Below the pieces are notes generated by a model. It made no database searches and was not told where the DNA came from. It worked only from the letters and a program-made list of their open reading frames with translations. A stretch of DNA of 19,874 bases from contig JAAOXX010000017.1 in assembly GCA_018221025.1 (NCBI GenBank), positions 1 to 19,874 on the forward strand, written 5' to 3'. The translations under genes were made by a program, and so were the position numbers. This DNA is from Candidatus Altarchaeota archaeon (lineage in GTDB: Archaea; SpSt-1190). This document shows positions 6,122 to 12,192 of this stretch, in pieces. Within the stretch, counting starts at the first letter, position 1; each line of letters starts with the position of its first letter.

Positions 6122-6570
6122 TGTTCTTCTCTCTCCTTAAATTTAAGTATGAAGTTTGACATGTGGTTCTTACTCCTAAAGATTCCACCCTTTGCCATGA
6201 GGTAGAACTTACGGTAGAGTTTACGAGTAATTTCCTCAGTATCTCTAAGCCCCTTGAGAACTTTTCTTTGTGAACGAATTTTTATCATCCATCTCTTCTT
6301 CTTGGGGAAACGTGCATTCTTAGTTCCACGCCTACGGCCAGCACCAGTTCGTCTGCCCTTCCTCTTCTTTTCAGCAATAATTCTGGCGCGTCCCCGACTA
6401 ACACCAATTGCCTGTTTCTTCTTGATTATGCCTTTTTTAATTAGGCCACGAATGTCTTCACGAGTGATTGCCTTTGAAGCCTGGTCGAGACTATCTGGGT
6501 TAAACCAAACCCTATCCGAGCCACACTTGAGCAATTCACTTGCTATCCTTCTTTGTACTTTCAGGTTCAT
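6118..6570 (-). CDS. rpl19e: Large-subunit ribosomal protein L19e
   Basis: This 150-residue very basic protein starts MNLKVQRRIASELLKCGSDRVWF, the signature L19e start, continues with the lysine/arginine-rich GRARIIAEKKRKGRRTGAGRRRGTKNAR core and ends in a helical region (LYRKFYLMAKGGIFRSKNHM). L19e is specific to archaea and eukaryotes and forms inter-subunit contacts. The ATG at 6570 has GGTGG 7 nt upstream and lies 35 nt inside the end of L32e, an unusually long overlap caused by a short L32e tail. Confidence 0.95.
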   Translation of the reverse strand: MNLKVQRRIASELLKCGSDRVWFNPDSLDQASKAITREDIRGLIKKGIIKKKQAIGVSRGRARIIAEKKRKGRRTGAGRRRGTKNARFPKKKRWMIKIRSQRKVLKGLRDTEEITRKLYRKFYLMAKGGIFRSKNHMSNFILKFKEREEQ

Positions 6571-6892
6571 TCTGTACCACCCTTATACCAGATTCTCTGG
6601 CTTTCTTGAATATGTCTAATCGTTTTCGTTTTCCTACAGAGCCGCCAATTCGAACGATGTGCTCACCCTTTTTGAGCCCTTTCATGTCTTTGAGATTATT
6701 AACGAGTGTGTCAATGAGCCCAGAGGGATGCCTCCCACGAGTAGCTCTTGGACTTCCATGTCCAGGTGAAGGCAGTGCAGGTCTACCAGCGGCGCCCCTT
6801 TTAGCTGGGTTCTTAGCGCCCCTTGGTTTTCTCCATTCATCACCAAGCCGTTTATACTTCCAGCTCTCTGGTCGTTTGAACTTTTTACTCAT
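6536..6892 (-). CDS. rpl32e: Large-subunit ribosomal protein L32e, with C-terminal extension
   Basis: This 118-residue protein carries the L32e pattern: ESWKYKRLGDEWRKPRG, then PSPGHGSPRATRGRHPSGL and the final KKGEHIVRIGGSVGKRKRLDIFKKARESGIRVV. Family members commonly end shortly after the last of these; here about ten extra charged residues (NEPESTKKDSK) follow, encoded in the 35 nt shared with L19e. The start at 6892 follows AGAGGTAA with good spacing and overlaps L6 by 8 nt. Confidence 0.92.
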   Translation of the reverse strand: MSKKFKRPESWKYKRLGDEWRKPRGAKNPAKRGAAGRPALPSPGHGSPRATRGRHPSGLIDTLVNNLKDMKGLKKGEHIVRIGGSVGKRKRLDIFKKARESGIRVVQNEPESTKKDSK

Positions 6893-7418
6893 TGATATTA
6901 CCTCTTTCTACTAAGTATATGCCGTCACGGAAAATTCTCCGGTCCTTTGATCGTATGTGAGTTAGCTGCTCCAAGTTTGCTGAAGTTTGACCAACATGTT
7001 CTTTATTCATACCTTCAACAAAAACCGAACTCCCTTTAACTTCAACTTTAACATCTGCGTGTTTCCAAGACTTTCGTGGAACCTTCGAACCAACAAAATT
7101 TTCAACAATTAAATCATTGCCTTGAATATTTACACGGATTGGGAAGTGAACATGAACAATTTCGAGTTTGTACTTGAATCCCTTTGTTACACCAACAATC
7201 ATATTTGAGACGTGTGCCTTTGCAGTGTTAAGGAACATCTTATCATGTTTTCTTTCTCTTGGAGTATTGAGTGTGAATGTTTTTGCATCATTTGAAAACT
7301 TGACGAGAGGCATAAATGCATAGTCTCTTTCCAAAGTACCGAGTGGACCAGTAACCTTAACAGCCTTCCCAGTAACTACGACAGACACGCCCTCTGGAAT
7401 CTCTAAAGTATCTTTCAT
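6885..7418 (-). CDS. rpl6: Large-subunit ribosomal protein L6
   Basis: This 177-residue protein has the two tandem L6 domains: IPEGVSVVVTGKAVKVTGPLG at the N-terminus, then NTAKAHVSNMIVGVTKGFKYKLEIV and VHFPIRVNIQGNDLIVENFVGSKVPR, the archaeal L6 region contacting the GTPase centre. The C-terminus RIFRDGIYLVERG is also typical. The ATG at 7418 follows GAGGGATAAAA, a usable Shine-Dalgarno. S8 lies 9 nt upstream and L32e overlaps it downstream. Confidence 0.95.
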   Translation of the reverse strand: MKDTLEIPEGVSVVVTGKAVKVTGPLGTLERDYAFMPLVKFSNDAKTFTLNTPRERKHDKMFLNTAKAHVSNMIVGVTKGFKYKLEIVHVHFPIRVNIQGNDLIVENFVGSKVPRKSWKHADVKVEVKGSSVFVEGMNKEHVGQTSANLEQLTHIRSKDRRIFRDGIYLVERGNINE

Positions 7419-7427
7419 TTTTATCCC

Positions 7428-7817
7428 TCAATATACATATGCGATGAGCCTTCCACCAAGCCCTTTTTCCTTTGCCTCGGAATGGAGCATAGCTCCCTGT
7501 GACGTACTAATAATGATAATTCCAAAACCATCTGCTGGAAGGAATCGCCTCTCCCACTTAACAAAATCTTCTTTTTTAATGGGGAATCGTGGCTTAATCA
7601 CATTACAATCATTAATTTTTTTAGACAAGGTTATTCTGTAAATTCCACCCCGTCCATCTTCAATGGCTTCAAAATCAGTAAGATAGCCCTCCCTCTTCAT
7701 AATCATTAACACATTCGTTGCAAGCTTGCTGACAGTATTGAAAAGCACTTCACTCTTTCCAGAACTTTCAGCGTTCTTTATTGAACTGAGCAGATTTGCA
7801 AGTATATCGTTTTTCAT
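7428..7817 (-). CDS. rps8: Small-subunit ribosomal protein S8
   Basis: This 129-residue protein binds 16S rRNA helix 21. The N-terminal domain DILANLLSSIKNAESSGKSEV and the C-terminal hallmark GIIIISTSQGAMLHSEAKEKGLGGRLIAYVY, including STSQGAM and GGRL, are conserved. The ATG at 7817 lies 5 nt after GGGTG. Length matches archaeal S8 (about 130). Confidence 0.96.
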   Translation of the reverse strand: MKNDILANLLSSIKNAESSGKSEVLFNTVSKLATNVLMIMKREGYLTDFEAIEDGRGGIYRITLSKKINDCNVIKPRFPIKKEDFVKWERRFLPADGFGIIIISTSQGAMLHSEAKEKGLGGRLIAYVY

Positions 7818-7821
7818 TTTT

Positions 7822-8058
7822 TCACCCGTATTTTTTGAATCCTAATTTTCTAGCTTTTTCCCTAAAGCATTGTCGGCACATATTCAGGCCATATATTCGA
7901 ATGTGACTGCCGTAGGTGTTACAGTTAGAGCATCTTCGTGAACCAACACCAAATTTCCTTTTCAGCCGTTGAATAATTGTAGTCCTCTTCACATGCTTCG
8001 GACCATATTCATCCCTCAATTCCAATAGCCGTGATTTCTTTGATGTAGTTTTTTTCAC
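7822..8058 (-). CDS. rps14: Small-subunit ribosomal protein S14 (zinc type) with N-terminal extension
   Basis: The C-terminal half is a standard archaeal S14: RKFGVGSRRCSNC followed by IRIYGLNMCRQCFREKARKLGFKKYG, with Cys43, Cys46, Cys60 and Cys63 forming the zinc site. Archaeal S14 is usually 50-56 residues; this frame gives 78, the extra part being a charged KKTTSKKSRLLELRDEYGPKHV. The GTG at 8058 overlaps the L5 stop as GTGA and has GAGGTG 5 nt upstream, which favours the long form. An in-frame GTG at 7992 would give 56 residues but has no visible ribosome binding site. Confidence 0.92.
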   Translation of the reverse strand: MKKTTSKKSRLLELRDEYGPKHVKRTTIIQRLKRKFGVGSRRCSNCNTYGSHIRIYGLNMCRQCFREKARKLGFKKYG

Positions 8059-8555
8059 TGTAGCACCTCTGTTCCAAATTTCTCCTTCAAGTATGCGATA
8101 GAATCATCCCTCGTAAGTAAGTGACTCGCACCAATACGTCCCCTCTTTAGTCGGCGTCTCTTTACCCGATATCCAGGTCTTCCCATTGTAACACAAACAT
8201 CCATACCAAATACCCCAATGTCTGGGTCATAATTGACTTTTGGTATATCGATGTATTCTCTAATACCAAATGAGAAATTTCCTAAATTATCAATACTCTT
8301 AATTTTAATTTTATTTCCTTTGGCGGCCAGTGCTTTCTTCAAGAATTCTTCGGCAACCTCGCCCCTCAAAGTTACAAGAGTACCAACAAACATGTTTGGT
8401 CTAATACCAAATGCAGGGATTCTCTTCATAGTCTTTGTCTTAACAGGAATACCACCAGTGAGTTTTCTAAGCAAGGCTCCCGCTTTCTCAAGCTTTTCTC
8501 CGCCTTCGCCAACACCAATATTGACTGTAACCTTTTCAATTACTGCTTTCTTCAT
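8055..8555 (-). CDS. rpl5: Large-subunit ribosomal protein L5
   Basis: This 166-residue protein binds 5S rRNA. It shows the L5 pattern: EKVTVNIGVGEGGEKLEKAG, then KRIPAFGIRPNMFVGTLVTLRG, NLGNFSFGIREYIDIP and FGMDVCVTMGRPGYRVKRR near the C-terminus. The ATG at 8555 lies 20 nt inside the S4e end, with GTGGTGA 7 nt upstream. The order S4e-L5-S14 is the archaeal one. Confidence 0.96.
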   Translation of the reverse strand: MKKAVIEKVTVNIGVGEGGEKLEKAGALLRKLTGGIPVKTKTMKRIPAFGIRPNMFVGTLVTLRGEVAEEFLKKALAAKGNKIKIKSIDNLGNFSFGIREYIDIPKVNYDPDIGVFGMDVCVTMGRPGYRVKRRRLKRGRIGASHLLTRDDSIAYLKEKFGTEVLQ

Positions 8556-9237
8556 AGAGTTTCACCACTGGTTTATCTTCACCAATAACCATCAAATAAT
8601 TTACGGGAGCTTCGAAAACCTCGTTGCCTCCCTTGAGTCTTGCAAGACCAGAATTAGCCGGAGAACCATCAAACTTAACCAGTTTTCCCATTCTTCCAGC
8701 CTGCCTACCCCGGAACACTAAACAAAGTGCCCCTTGTTTCATTTCAAGTATCTTGTTGACTTTCTTATCTTTAATTAGGAGGGTGTCGCCAACTTTGGCG
8801 CTAACACCCAAGTAGTTACCTCCATCATGGGAGGTTACTTGAATCTTTCCACCACTAACTGCCTGTTTAGTCACGACCCTAACGGGCTTTACTTTTGAGT
8901 CTTTGTCTGATATCTCTATCACTTTCAGACCCTTATCATATGGAACAGTTCGGTACTGTTTCTTGAGTGCTGGAAAAGAAATGACATCCATTAAACCAAC
9001 AGGGAATTTGTGCTCTTTTCTAATAACGCCATCCACTAAAACATGACCCTCGTGGATAGCTGCCCTTGCTTCTCTGCCAGTTCTAACTAATTTCAAAACA
9101 TCACGAATAAGAACTTGGAGTGGAATTGACATTTTTGCGGGATGTGGTCCAGGAGCTGGAGACGTGATCCAGACAAAGTTCTTTCTACCTGCCCCCCAAA
9201 AAGTTGGACTCGTAACCCGTTTAGTATGTCTTATCAT
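8536..9237 (-). CDS. rps4e: Small-subunit ribosomal protein S4e
   Basis: This 233-residue archaeal/eukaryotic protein has the S4 RNA-binding motif (IPLQVLIRDVLKLVRTGREARAAIHEGHVLVDG), the central S4e domain (VISFPALKKQYRTVPYDKGLKVI) and a C-terminal KOW-like part (KVGDTLLIKDKKVNKILEM and GRQAGRMGKLVKF). The N-terminus HTKRVTSPTFWGAGRKNFVWITSPAPGPHP resembles that of archaeal S4e (KR...P..W......W...P.PGPH). It starts a few nt after the L24 stop, with GGAAGTG upstream. Confidence 0.95.
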   Translation of the reverse strand: MIRHTKRVTSPTFWGAGRKNFVWITSPAPGPHPAKMSIPLQVLIRDVLKLVRTGREARAAIHEGHVLVDGVIRKEHKFPVGLMDVISFPALKKQYRTVPYDKGLKVIEISDKDSKVKPVRVVTKQAVSGGKIQVTSHDGGNYLGVSAKVGDTLLIKDKKVNKILEMKQGALCLVFRGRQAGRMGKLVKFDGSPANSGLARLKGGNEVFEAPVNYLMVIGEDKPVVKLYEESSN

Positions 9238-9241
9238 ATTT

Positions 9242-9529
9242 TCACTTCCGCTTTAGTGTCTTTTTTCTCCACTTGTCTTCGAGGTCGAGTTCAATTATCT
9301 CGACATTACTACTATGAATTTTTGCCTTTAATTTTGAGCCATCGGATTTAGTTCGCTCAACAGACTCGACACGAACAAATCCCTTATCCTTGCCAACTTC
9401 AAGCACTTTTCCAGTTGTACCTTTGAAAGAACCAACGGCAACCCTAACTTTGTCGCCAACCTTCACAGGGAATGCACGCTTCTTGTGCTCGGCCCTGAGT
9501 TCCTTACTAAGATGTACCATAACTTTCAT
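9242..9529 (-). CDS. rpl24: Large-subunit ribosomal protein L24
   Basis: This 95-residue protein has HLSKELRAEHKKRAFPVKVGDKVRVAVGSFKGTTGKVLEV, the archaeal L24 N-terminus followed by the KOW motif, and ends SNVEIIELDLEDKWRKKTLKRK. L24 is an assembly initiator of the 50S subunit. The ATG at 9529 overlaps the L14 stop as ATGA, so translational coupling fixes the start; an ATG three codons later is possible. The frame upstream (to 9565) overlaps L14 and is not needed. Confidence 0.94.
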   Translation of the reverse strand: MKVMVHLSKELRAEHKKRAFPVKVGDKVRVAVGSFKGTTGKVLEVGKDKGFVRVESVERTKSDGSKLKAKIHSSNVEIIELDLEDKWRKKTLKRK

Positions 9530-9951
9530 ACTACCACGCTCGCAATTTTTCCAAGACCAGGCCATCTAAGAACGGCCTCCCTTGCAACTGGACCCTTGAT
9601 TTCGGTTCCTTTCGGGTTACCATCTTCATCAACAACGACGGCCCCGTTCTGCTCAAAATGAATATAATTACCATCAGCTCGCCTAACTTTCTGTTTAGTC
9701 TGAACAATTATTGCACGAACAACTTTCTTTCGAATATCAGGTGCACCTTTCTTCACTGTAGCAACAATCATATCACCAATTGTTGCAACTGGTTGCTGTC
9801 CTCTGGTCGCCTTAAAACCAATCACTGAGATAACTTCAACAATTTTTGCACCAGAATTGCAAACTGCAGGCATCCTTGCACCGGATGGCAATGCCCTTAT
9901 AGTTCTCATTGCAGGTGGGTGCTTTAGAACCGCCTTAATTCTTCTTACCAT
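9526..9951 (-). CDS. rpl14: Large-subunit ribosomal protein L14
   Basis: This 141-residue beta-barrel protein has the L14 core: RALPSGARMPAVCNSGAKIVEVISV, then GDMIVATVKKGAPDIRKKVVRAIIVQTKQKVRRADG, FEQNGAVVVDEDGNPKGTEIKGPVARE and a final alpha/beta end. It lies near the sarcin-ricin loop contact. ATG 9951 is favoured over GTG 9954 and ATG 9909 because GAGGTG lies 7 nt upstream of it within S17; this makes the first 15 residues an extension. It overlaps S17 by 17 nt and L24 by 4 nt. Confidence 0.93.
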   Translation of the reverse strand: MVRRIKAVLKHPPAMRTIRALPSGARMPAVCNSGAKIVEVISVIGFKATRGQQPVATIGDMIVATVKKGAPDIRKKVVRAIIVQTKQKVRRADGNYIHFEQNGAVVVDEDGNPKGTEIKGPVAREAVLRWPGLGKIASVVV

Positions 9952-10228
9952 CACTCAACACCTCTAAAATAACAAATGATTTTGCCCTTGACAAACGTCT
10001 AGTCTCTCCAATTTTCACTGCGTCCCCAGTTCTTACTCTAAGACCCTTGGGAACGTGAACAAGGAGTTTTGACGTTGTTTTGTACACTCTGTCGTATTTT
10101 TGCACTTTAATAATTCGATCCCATTCAACAACGACTGATGTAGGAGACTTTGCCTTAACAACACGACCCGTGAAAGTCTGGCCTCTAACACTAATGCCAT
10201 GACCAACTTTAACACTCGAGCTCTCCAT
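9935..10228 (-). CDS. rps17: Small-subunit ribosomal protein S17
   Basis: This 97-residue OB-fold protein has GHGISVRGQTFTGRVVKAKSPTSVVVEWDR at the N-terminus and VHVPKGLRVRTGDAVKIGETRRLSRAKSFVILEV at the C-terminus, the S17 signature region. It binds 16S rRNA helix 11 and nearby. The ATG at 10228 (MESSSVKVGHG) sits 22 nt after a TTTAAAAA-type box, so S17 opens the long S17-L30 unit with a leaderless start. The frame remains open upstream to 10309, but that stretch contains the promoter. Confidence 0.94.
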   Translation of the reverse strand: MESSSVKVGHGISVRGQTFTGRVVKAKSPTSVVVEWDRIIKVQKYDRVYKTTSKLLVHVPKGLRVRTGDAVKIGETRRLSRAKSFVILEVLSDGKKN

Positions 10229-10250
10229 AACCTTGCAACGTAAACAGCCT

Positions 10251-10258
10251 TTTAAAAA
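10251..10258 (-). promoter_or_regulatory. TATA box of the S17-L30 unit
   Basis: On the minus strand TTTTTAAA ends 22 nt before the S17 ATG at 10228. It would drive thirteen ribosomal genes. Confidence 0.65.
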
Positions 10259-10397
10259 TGTTGCTTTTTTGAAAAATGATGCCCCACGTAATAAAAACCA
10301 GCAAAACATGTTGAAAAACGCCAGTTAACATGGTTTCAAGGAACCCGCATGCTCAGTTTGGCAAGAAAACACGAAAGGAGGCATAACTCGAGTTTTT

Positions 10398-10430
10398 GAG
10401 ACGTGTCTCTTTAAAAGCAAAAGCTTAATT
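10398..10430 (+). promoter_or_regulatory. Promoter region of the deaminase gene, with inverted repeat
   Basis: GAGAC (10398-10402) and GTCTC (10405-10409) form a short inverted repeat touching TTTAAAAG at 10410-10417. That box lies 34 nt from the GTG at 10452, giving a short leader, whereas the weaker CTTAATT at 10424-10430 lies 21 nt before it, the leaderless spacing. Which is used cannot be decided by eye. The rest of 10259-10397 shows nothing convincing. Confidence 0.4.
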
Positions 10431-10451
10431 GTTTTTACACTAAAAACACCT

Positions 10452-10913
10452 GTGGAAGACTTCATGAAGCAGGCGATACAAACTGCCTATGATGGAATAA
10501 ACGCCAAAGACGGGGGACCATTTGGTGCTGTAATTGTCTGTGATGGTGAAGTTATGGCAGTTGCCCACAATAGAGTAATAATTGACAGGGACCCAACGGC
10601 CCACGCAGAAATAAATGCGATAAGAGAGGCTTCCAAGAAGCTTGGAATCAACTTAAGCAGCTGTGAAATTTATTCAACAACCGAACCATGTCCAATGTGT
10701 TTTTCGGCAATTAATTGGGCTGGAATCAAAAAAGTGATTTTTGGAACCAAGATTGAAGATGTGGCGGAACTGGGATTCCGGGAAATCAAAATTAAGGATG
10801 AAACCATGAAATTCCTTGCAAAACTCGACATAGAAATTGTCAAGGATTTTATGAGGGATGAATGCATTGAAATCCTAAAACACTATGAAAAAATCGGCGG
10901 TCACAGGTACTGA
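10452..10913 (+). CDS. Guanine-deaminase-like cytidine/deoxycytidylate deaminase family enzyme
   Basis: This 153-residue zinc-dependent deaminase has GGPFGAVIVCDGEVMAVAHN (residues 21-40), the catalytic PTAHAEINAIREA with His51 and Glu53, and TTEPCPMC with Cys80 and Cys83. The phrases DPTAHAE, EPCPMCFSAINWA and the C-terminal end GGHRY recall bacterial GuaD guanine deaminases, where a C-terminal Tyr closes the swapped active site. Guanine to xanthine deamination is therefore my first guess; another nucleobase or a tRNA adenosine is possible. It interrupts the P29-S17 order, convergent with P29 (4-nt gap) and divergent from S17. GTG 10452 is the start; an ATG four codons later is the alternative. 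Confidence 0.85.
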   Translation: MEDFMKQAIQTAYDGINAKDGGPFGAVIVCDGEVMAVAHNRVIIDRDPTAHAEINAIREASKKLGINLSSCEIYSTTEPCPMCFSAINWAGIKKVIFGTKIEDVAELGFREIKIKDETMKFLAKLDIEIVKDFMRDECIEILKHYEKIGGHRY

Positions 10914-10917
10914 ACCT

Positions 10918-11211
10918 TTACTTGAAAAACAGTTTTGGTAGTCTCCACTTTCTTGACCAGTGGCGTGATTTTTTTATTCTGTCTTCGGGCCTAGAAACGA
11001 GTAGTTTACCTTCAACTTTAACCGGCTCACCCTGATACAAGAATTCAAAACTGCACTCAGCTTTTGGAATCTTTTTTTCACCATCCTTCGTATCAATTGT
11101 TAGTGTGTTTTTTGTTTCATTAACTACGCGTCCAAAAACTCCGCGTTTGGATTTATCAGTACTCTTACTAACTGTAACTGACAAGCCAATTAGCTCATCT
11201 TCAAGAATCAT
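10918..11211 (-). CDS. rnp1: RNase P protein component 1 (P29/Rpp29)
   Basis: This 97-residue protein matches archaeal RNase P P29 (Pop4): ELIGLSVTVSKSTDKSKRGVFGRVVNETKNTLTI forms the Sm-like barrel, followed by KIPKAECSFEF and the C-terminal VEGKLLVSRPEDRIKK, a strong family signature. It pairs with Rpp21 to bind the specificity domain of RNase P RNA for tRNA 5' maturation. Its ATG overlaps the SUI1 stop as ATGA. The place between SUI1 and S17 is the conserved archaeal one, though S17 is now separated by the deaminase gene. Confidence 0.94.
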   Translation of the reverse strand: MILEDELIGLSVTVSKSTDKSKRGVFGRVVNETKNTLTIDTKDGEKKIPKAECSFEFLYQGEPVKVEGKLLVSRPEDRIKKSRHWSRKWRLPKLFFK

Positions 11212-11510
11212 TTCACATCAATACTCTCTTTTGAGAAACCCAATGTCTCAAGAAGCTTACCTACGTGTTTTCTATGGTCGCCTTGGAGCTCAATCCGCCC
11301 CTCTTTGAAAGTGCCACCACACGCCAGCTTCTGCTTCAAGTCCTTTGAGATTTTCTTCGCATCAACACTCTTGTCAAAACCTTCAACAATGGTCACGTAT
11401 TTACCCCAACGTCGCTTCACGGCCCTCACTACAATATTCTGCTTTTCTTTAGCAATTGTTTCCCAGAGTTCTTCAGGCAATCCTGCGGATTTTAAAAAAT
11501 CGTCAGCCAT
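11208..11510 (-). CDS. Translation initiation factor SUI1/eIF1
   Basis: This 100-residue protein is the archaeal eIF1 (SUI1, YciH family), which monitors start-codon recognition on the small subunit. The core KRRWGKYVTIVEGFDKSVDAKKISKDLKQKLACGGTFKEG is the family signature, with CGGT and the following ELQGDHRKHVGKLLETLGF helix. The ATG at 11510 shares a base with the L29 stop (TAATG) and is preceded by AAGGTGA, a strong Shine-Dalgarno. Order L29-SUI1-P29 is conserved in many archaea. Confidence 0.95.
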   Translation of the reverse strand: MADDFLKSAGLPEELWETIAKEKQNIVVRAVKRRWGKYVTIVEGFDKSVDAKKISKDLKQKLACGGTFKEGRIELQGDHRKHVGKLLETLGFSKESIDVK

Positions 11511-11698
11511 TATTTCACCTTTTGGTTAAGAAATGTCAAAATTCGTGCGACGCGCTTTCTAGCATTTCGAACCATGGTTGGTTTTTCGGCAGTTCCAAGT
11601 GCCTTTTTTGTTTTAAGTTTCATTAATTCTAGACGAGAATTCTTCAATTCTCCAACTAGTTTCTCCTGAGACATCGCCTTCAGTTCTTTAGTTTTCAC
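11510..11698 (-). CDS. rpl29: Large-subunit ribosomal protein L29
   Basis: This 62-residue two-helix protein reads KTKELKAMSQEKLVGELKNSRLELMKLKTKKALGTAEKPTMVRNARKRVARILTFLNQK, with the L29 hallmarks (ELRxM, ELxxLR.., IRxxRRxIARIxT). L29 surrounds the exit tunnel near SRP docking. GTG 11698 is 20 nt after a TTTTAAA box, so it starts a leaderless unit with SUI1 and P29. The usual upstream genes S3, L22, S19, L2 and so on are not adjacent; the unit ends here. Confidence 0.93.
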   Translation of the reverse strand: MKTKELKAMSQEKLVGELKNSRLELMKLKTKKALGTAEKPTMVRNARKRVARILTFLNQKVK

Positions 11699-11718
11699 CT
11701 AGGGATTTGCTATGAAGG

Positions 11719-11725
11719 TTTAAAA
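11719..11725 (-). promoter_or_regulatory. TATA box of the L29-SUI1-P29 unit
   Basis: TTTTAAA on the minus strand ends 20 nt before the L29 GTG at 11698. Confidence 0.65.
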
Positions 11726-11789
11726 TAATTACTTACCCGATTGAAGAGGGACAAGTCCATCAAAAATACACAGTTTCAGAAACTAAGCC

Positions 11790-11797
11790 ATAAATAA
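11790..11797 (+). promoter_or_regulatory. TATA box of the 2TM gene
   Basis: ATAAATAA ends 20 nt before the GTG at 11818. It is divergent from the L29 promoter, the boxes being 64 bp apart. Confidence 0.55.
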
Positions 11798-11817
11798 TCA
11801 AAAGCACCAATTCTCTT

Positions 11818-12132
11818 GTGGCAACTAAAATAACAGTTGACGATTTTAAGCAGGCATATGAAGAAGTCAGGCGAGACGAAGAAATGCATAAGTTTGTGAA
11901 GCATGTAGTGGCTTATGCGGCAATTAACGTATTGCTCGCCGTAATGAATTTCATATACTCGCCCGGAGTTCTGTGGTTTTTCTATCCCTTATTGGGATGG
12001 GGTATTGTAATCGCAGTACACTATCTAGAAGCGGTTATGTGGGTGGATACACACACACAAGAAACTTTGGCTCACACTGAAAATCGAGCAATAGCATTCA
12101 AGAAAAGGGTCGAAGCCTCAATGAAGAAATAA
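11818..12132 (+). CDS. 2TM-domain membrane protein
   Basis: This 104-residue protein has an amphipathic N-terminal helix (DDFKQAYEEVRRDEEMHKF), two membrane segments at about residues 28-45 and 50-70, and a charged C-terminal helix. The pattern HxxxYAAINVLLAVMN followed by WFFYPLLGWGIVIAVHYLEA matches the 2TM domain family, known from small membrane proteins and as a module attached to histidine kinases and regulators in bacteria. No partner kinase is near. Its role is unknown; GTG start with leaderless promoter. Confidence 0.8.
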   Translation: MATKITVDDFKQAYEEVRRDEEMHKFVKHVVAYAAINVLLAVMNFIYSPGVLWFFYPLLGWGIVIAVHYLEAVMWVDTHTQETLAHTENRAIAFKKRVEASMKK

Positions 12133-12139
12133 TCGACCT

Positions 12140-12171
12140 TTGTCTTATAATAATACGACAAGTCTTATATA
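12140..12171 (+). promoter_or_regulatory. Promoter and possible operator of the hydrolase gene
   Basis: TTATATA (12165-12171) ends 21 nt before the ATG at 12193. Directly upstream is an inverted repeat TTGTC (12140-12144) and GACAA (12157-12161), and GTCTTATA occurs twice, at 12142-12149 and 12162-12169, exactly 20 bp apart. The second copy is the TATA region itself, so a protein bound to these could affect TBP loading. Confidence 0.5.
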
Positions 12172-12192
12172 GGGTGTATTACAAATTAACAG

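Noticed and set aside
6254..6914. Two plus-strand open frames of about 120 codons across L19e and L32e
   Set aside because: They are opposite-strand shadows of strongly matched ribosomal genes, rich in Leu/Phe/Pro from lysine- and arginine-rich complements.
8233..8721. 162-codon plus-strand open frame across L5 and the end of S4e
   Set aside because: Both underlying genes are certain; the frame has no family resemblance and no start signals.
10330..10386. 18-codon basic frame MVSRNPHAQFGKKTRKEA between S17 and the deaminase gene
   Set aside because: It has no TATA box at the usual distance and no ribosome binding site, and such short frames are expected by chance.
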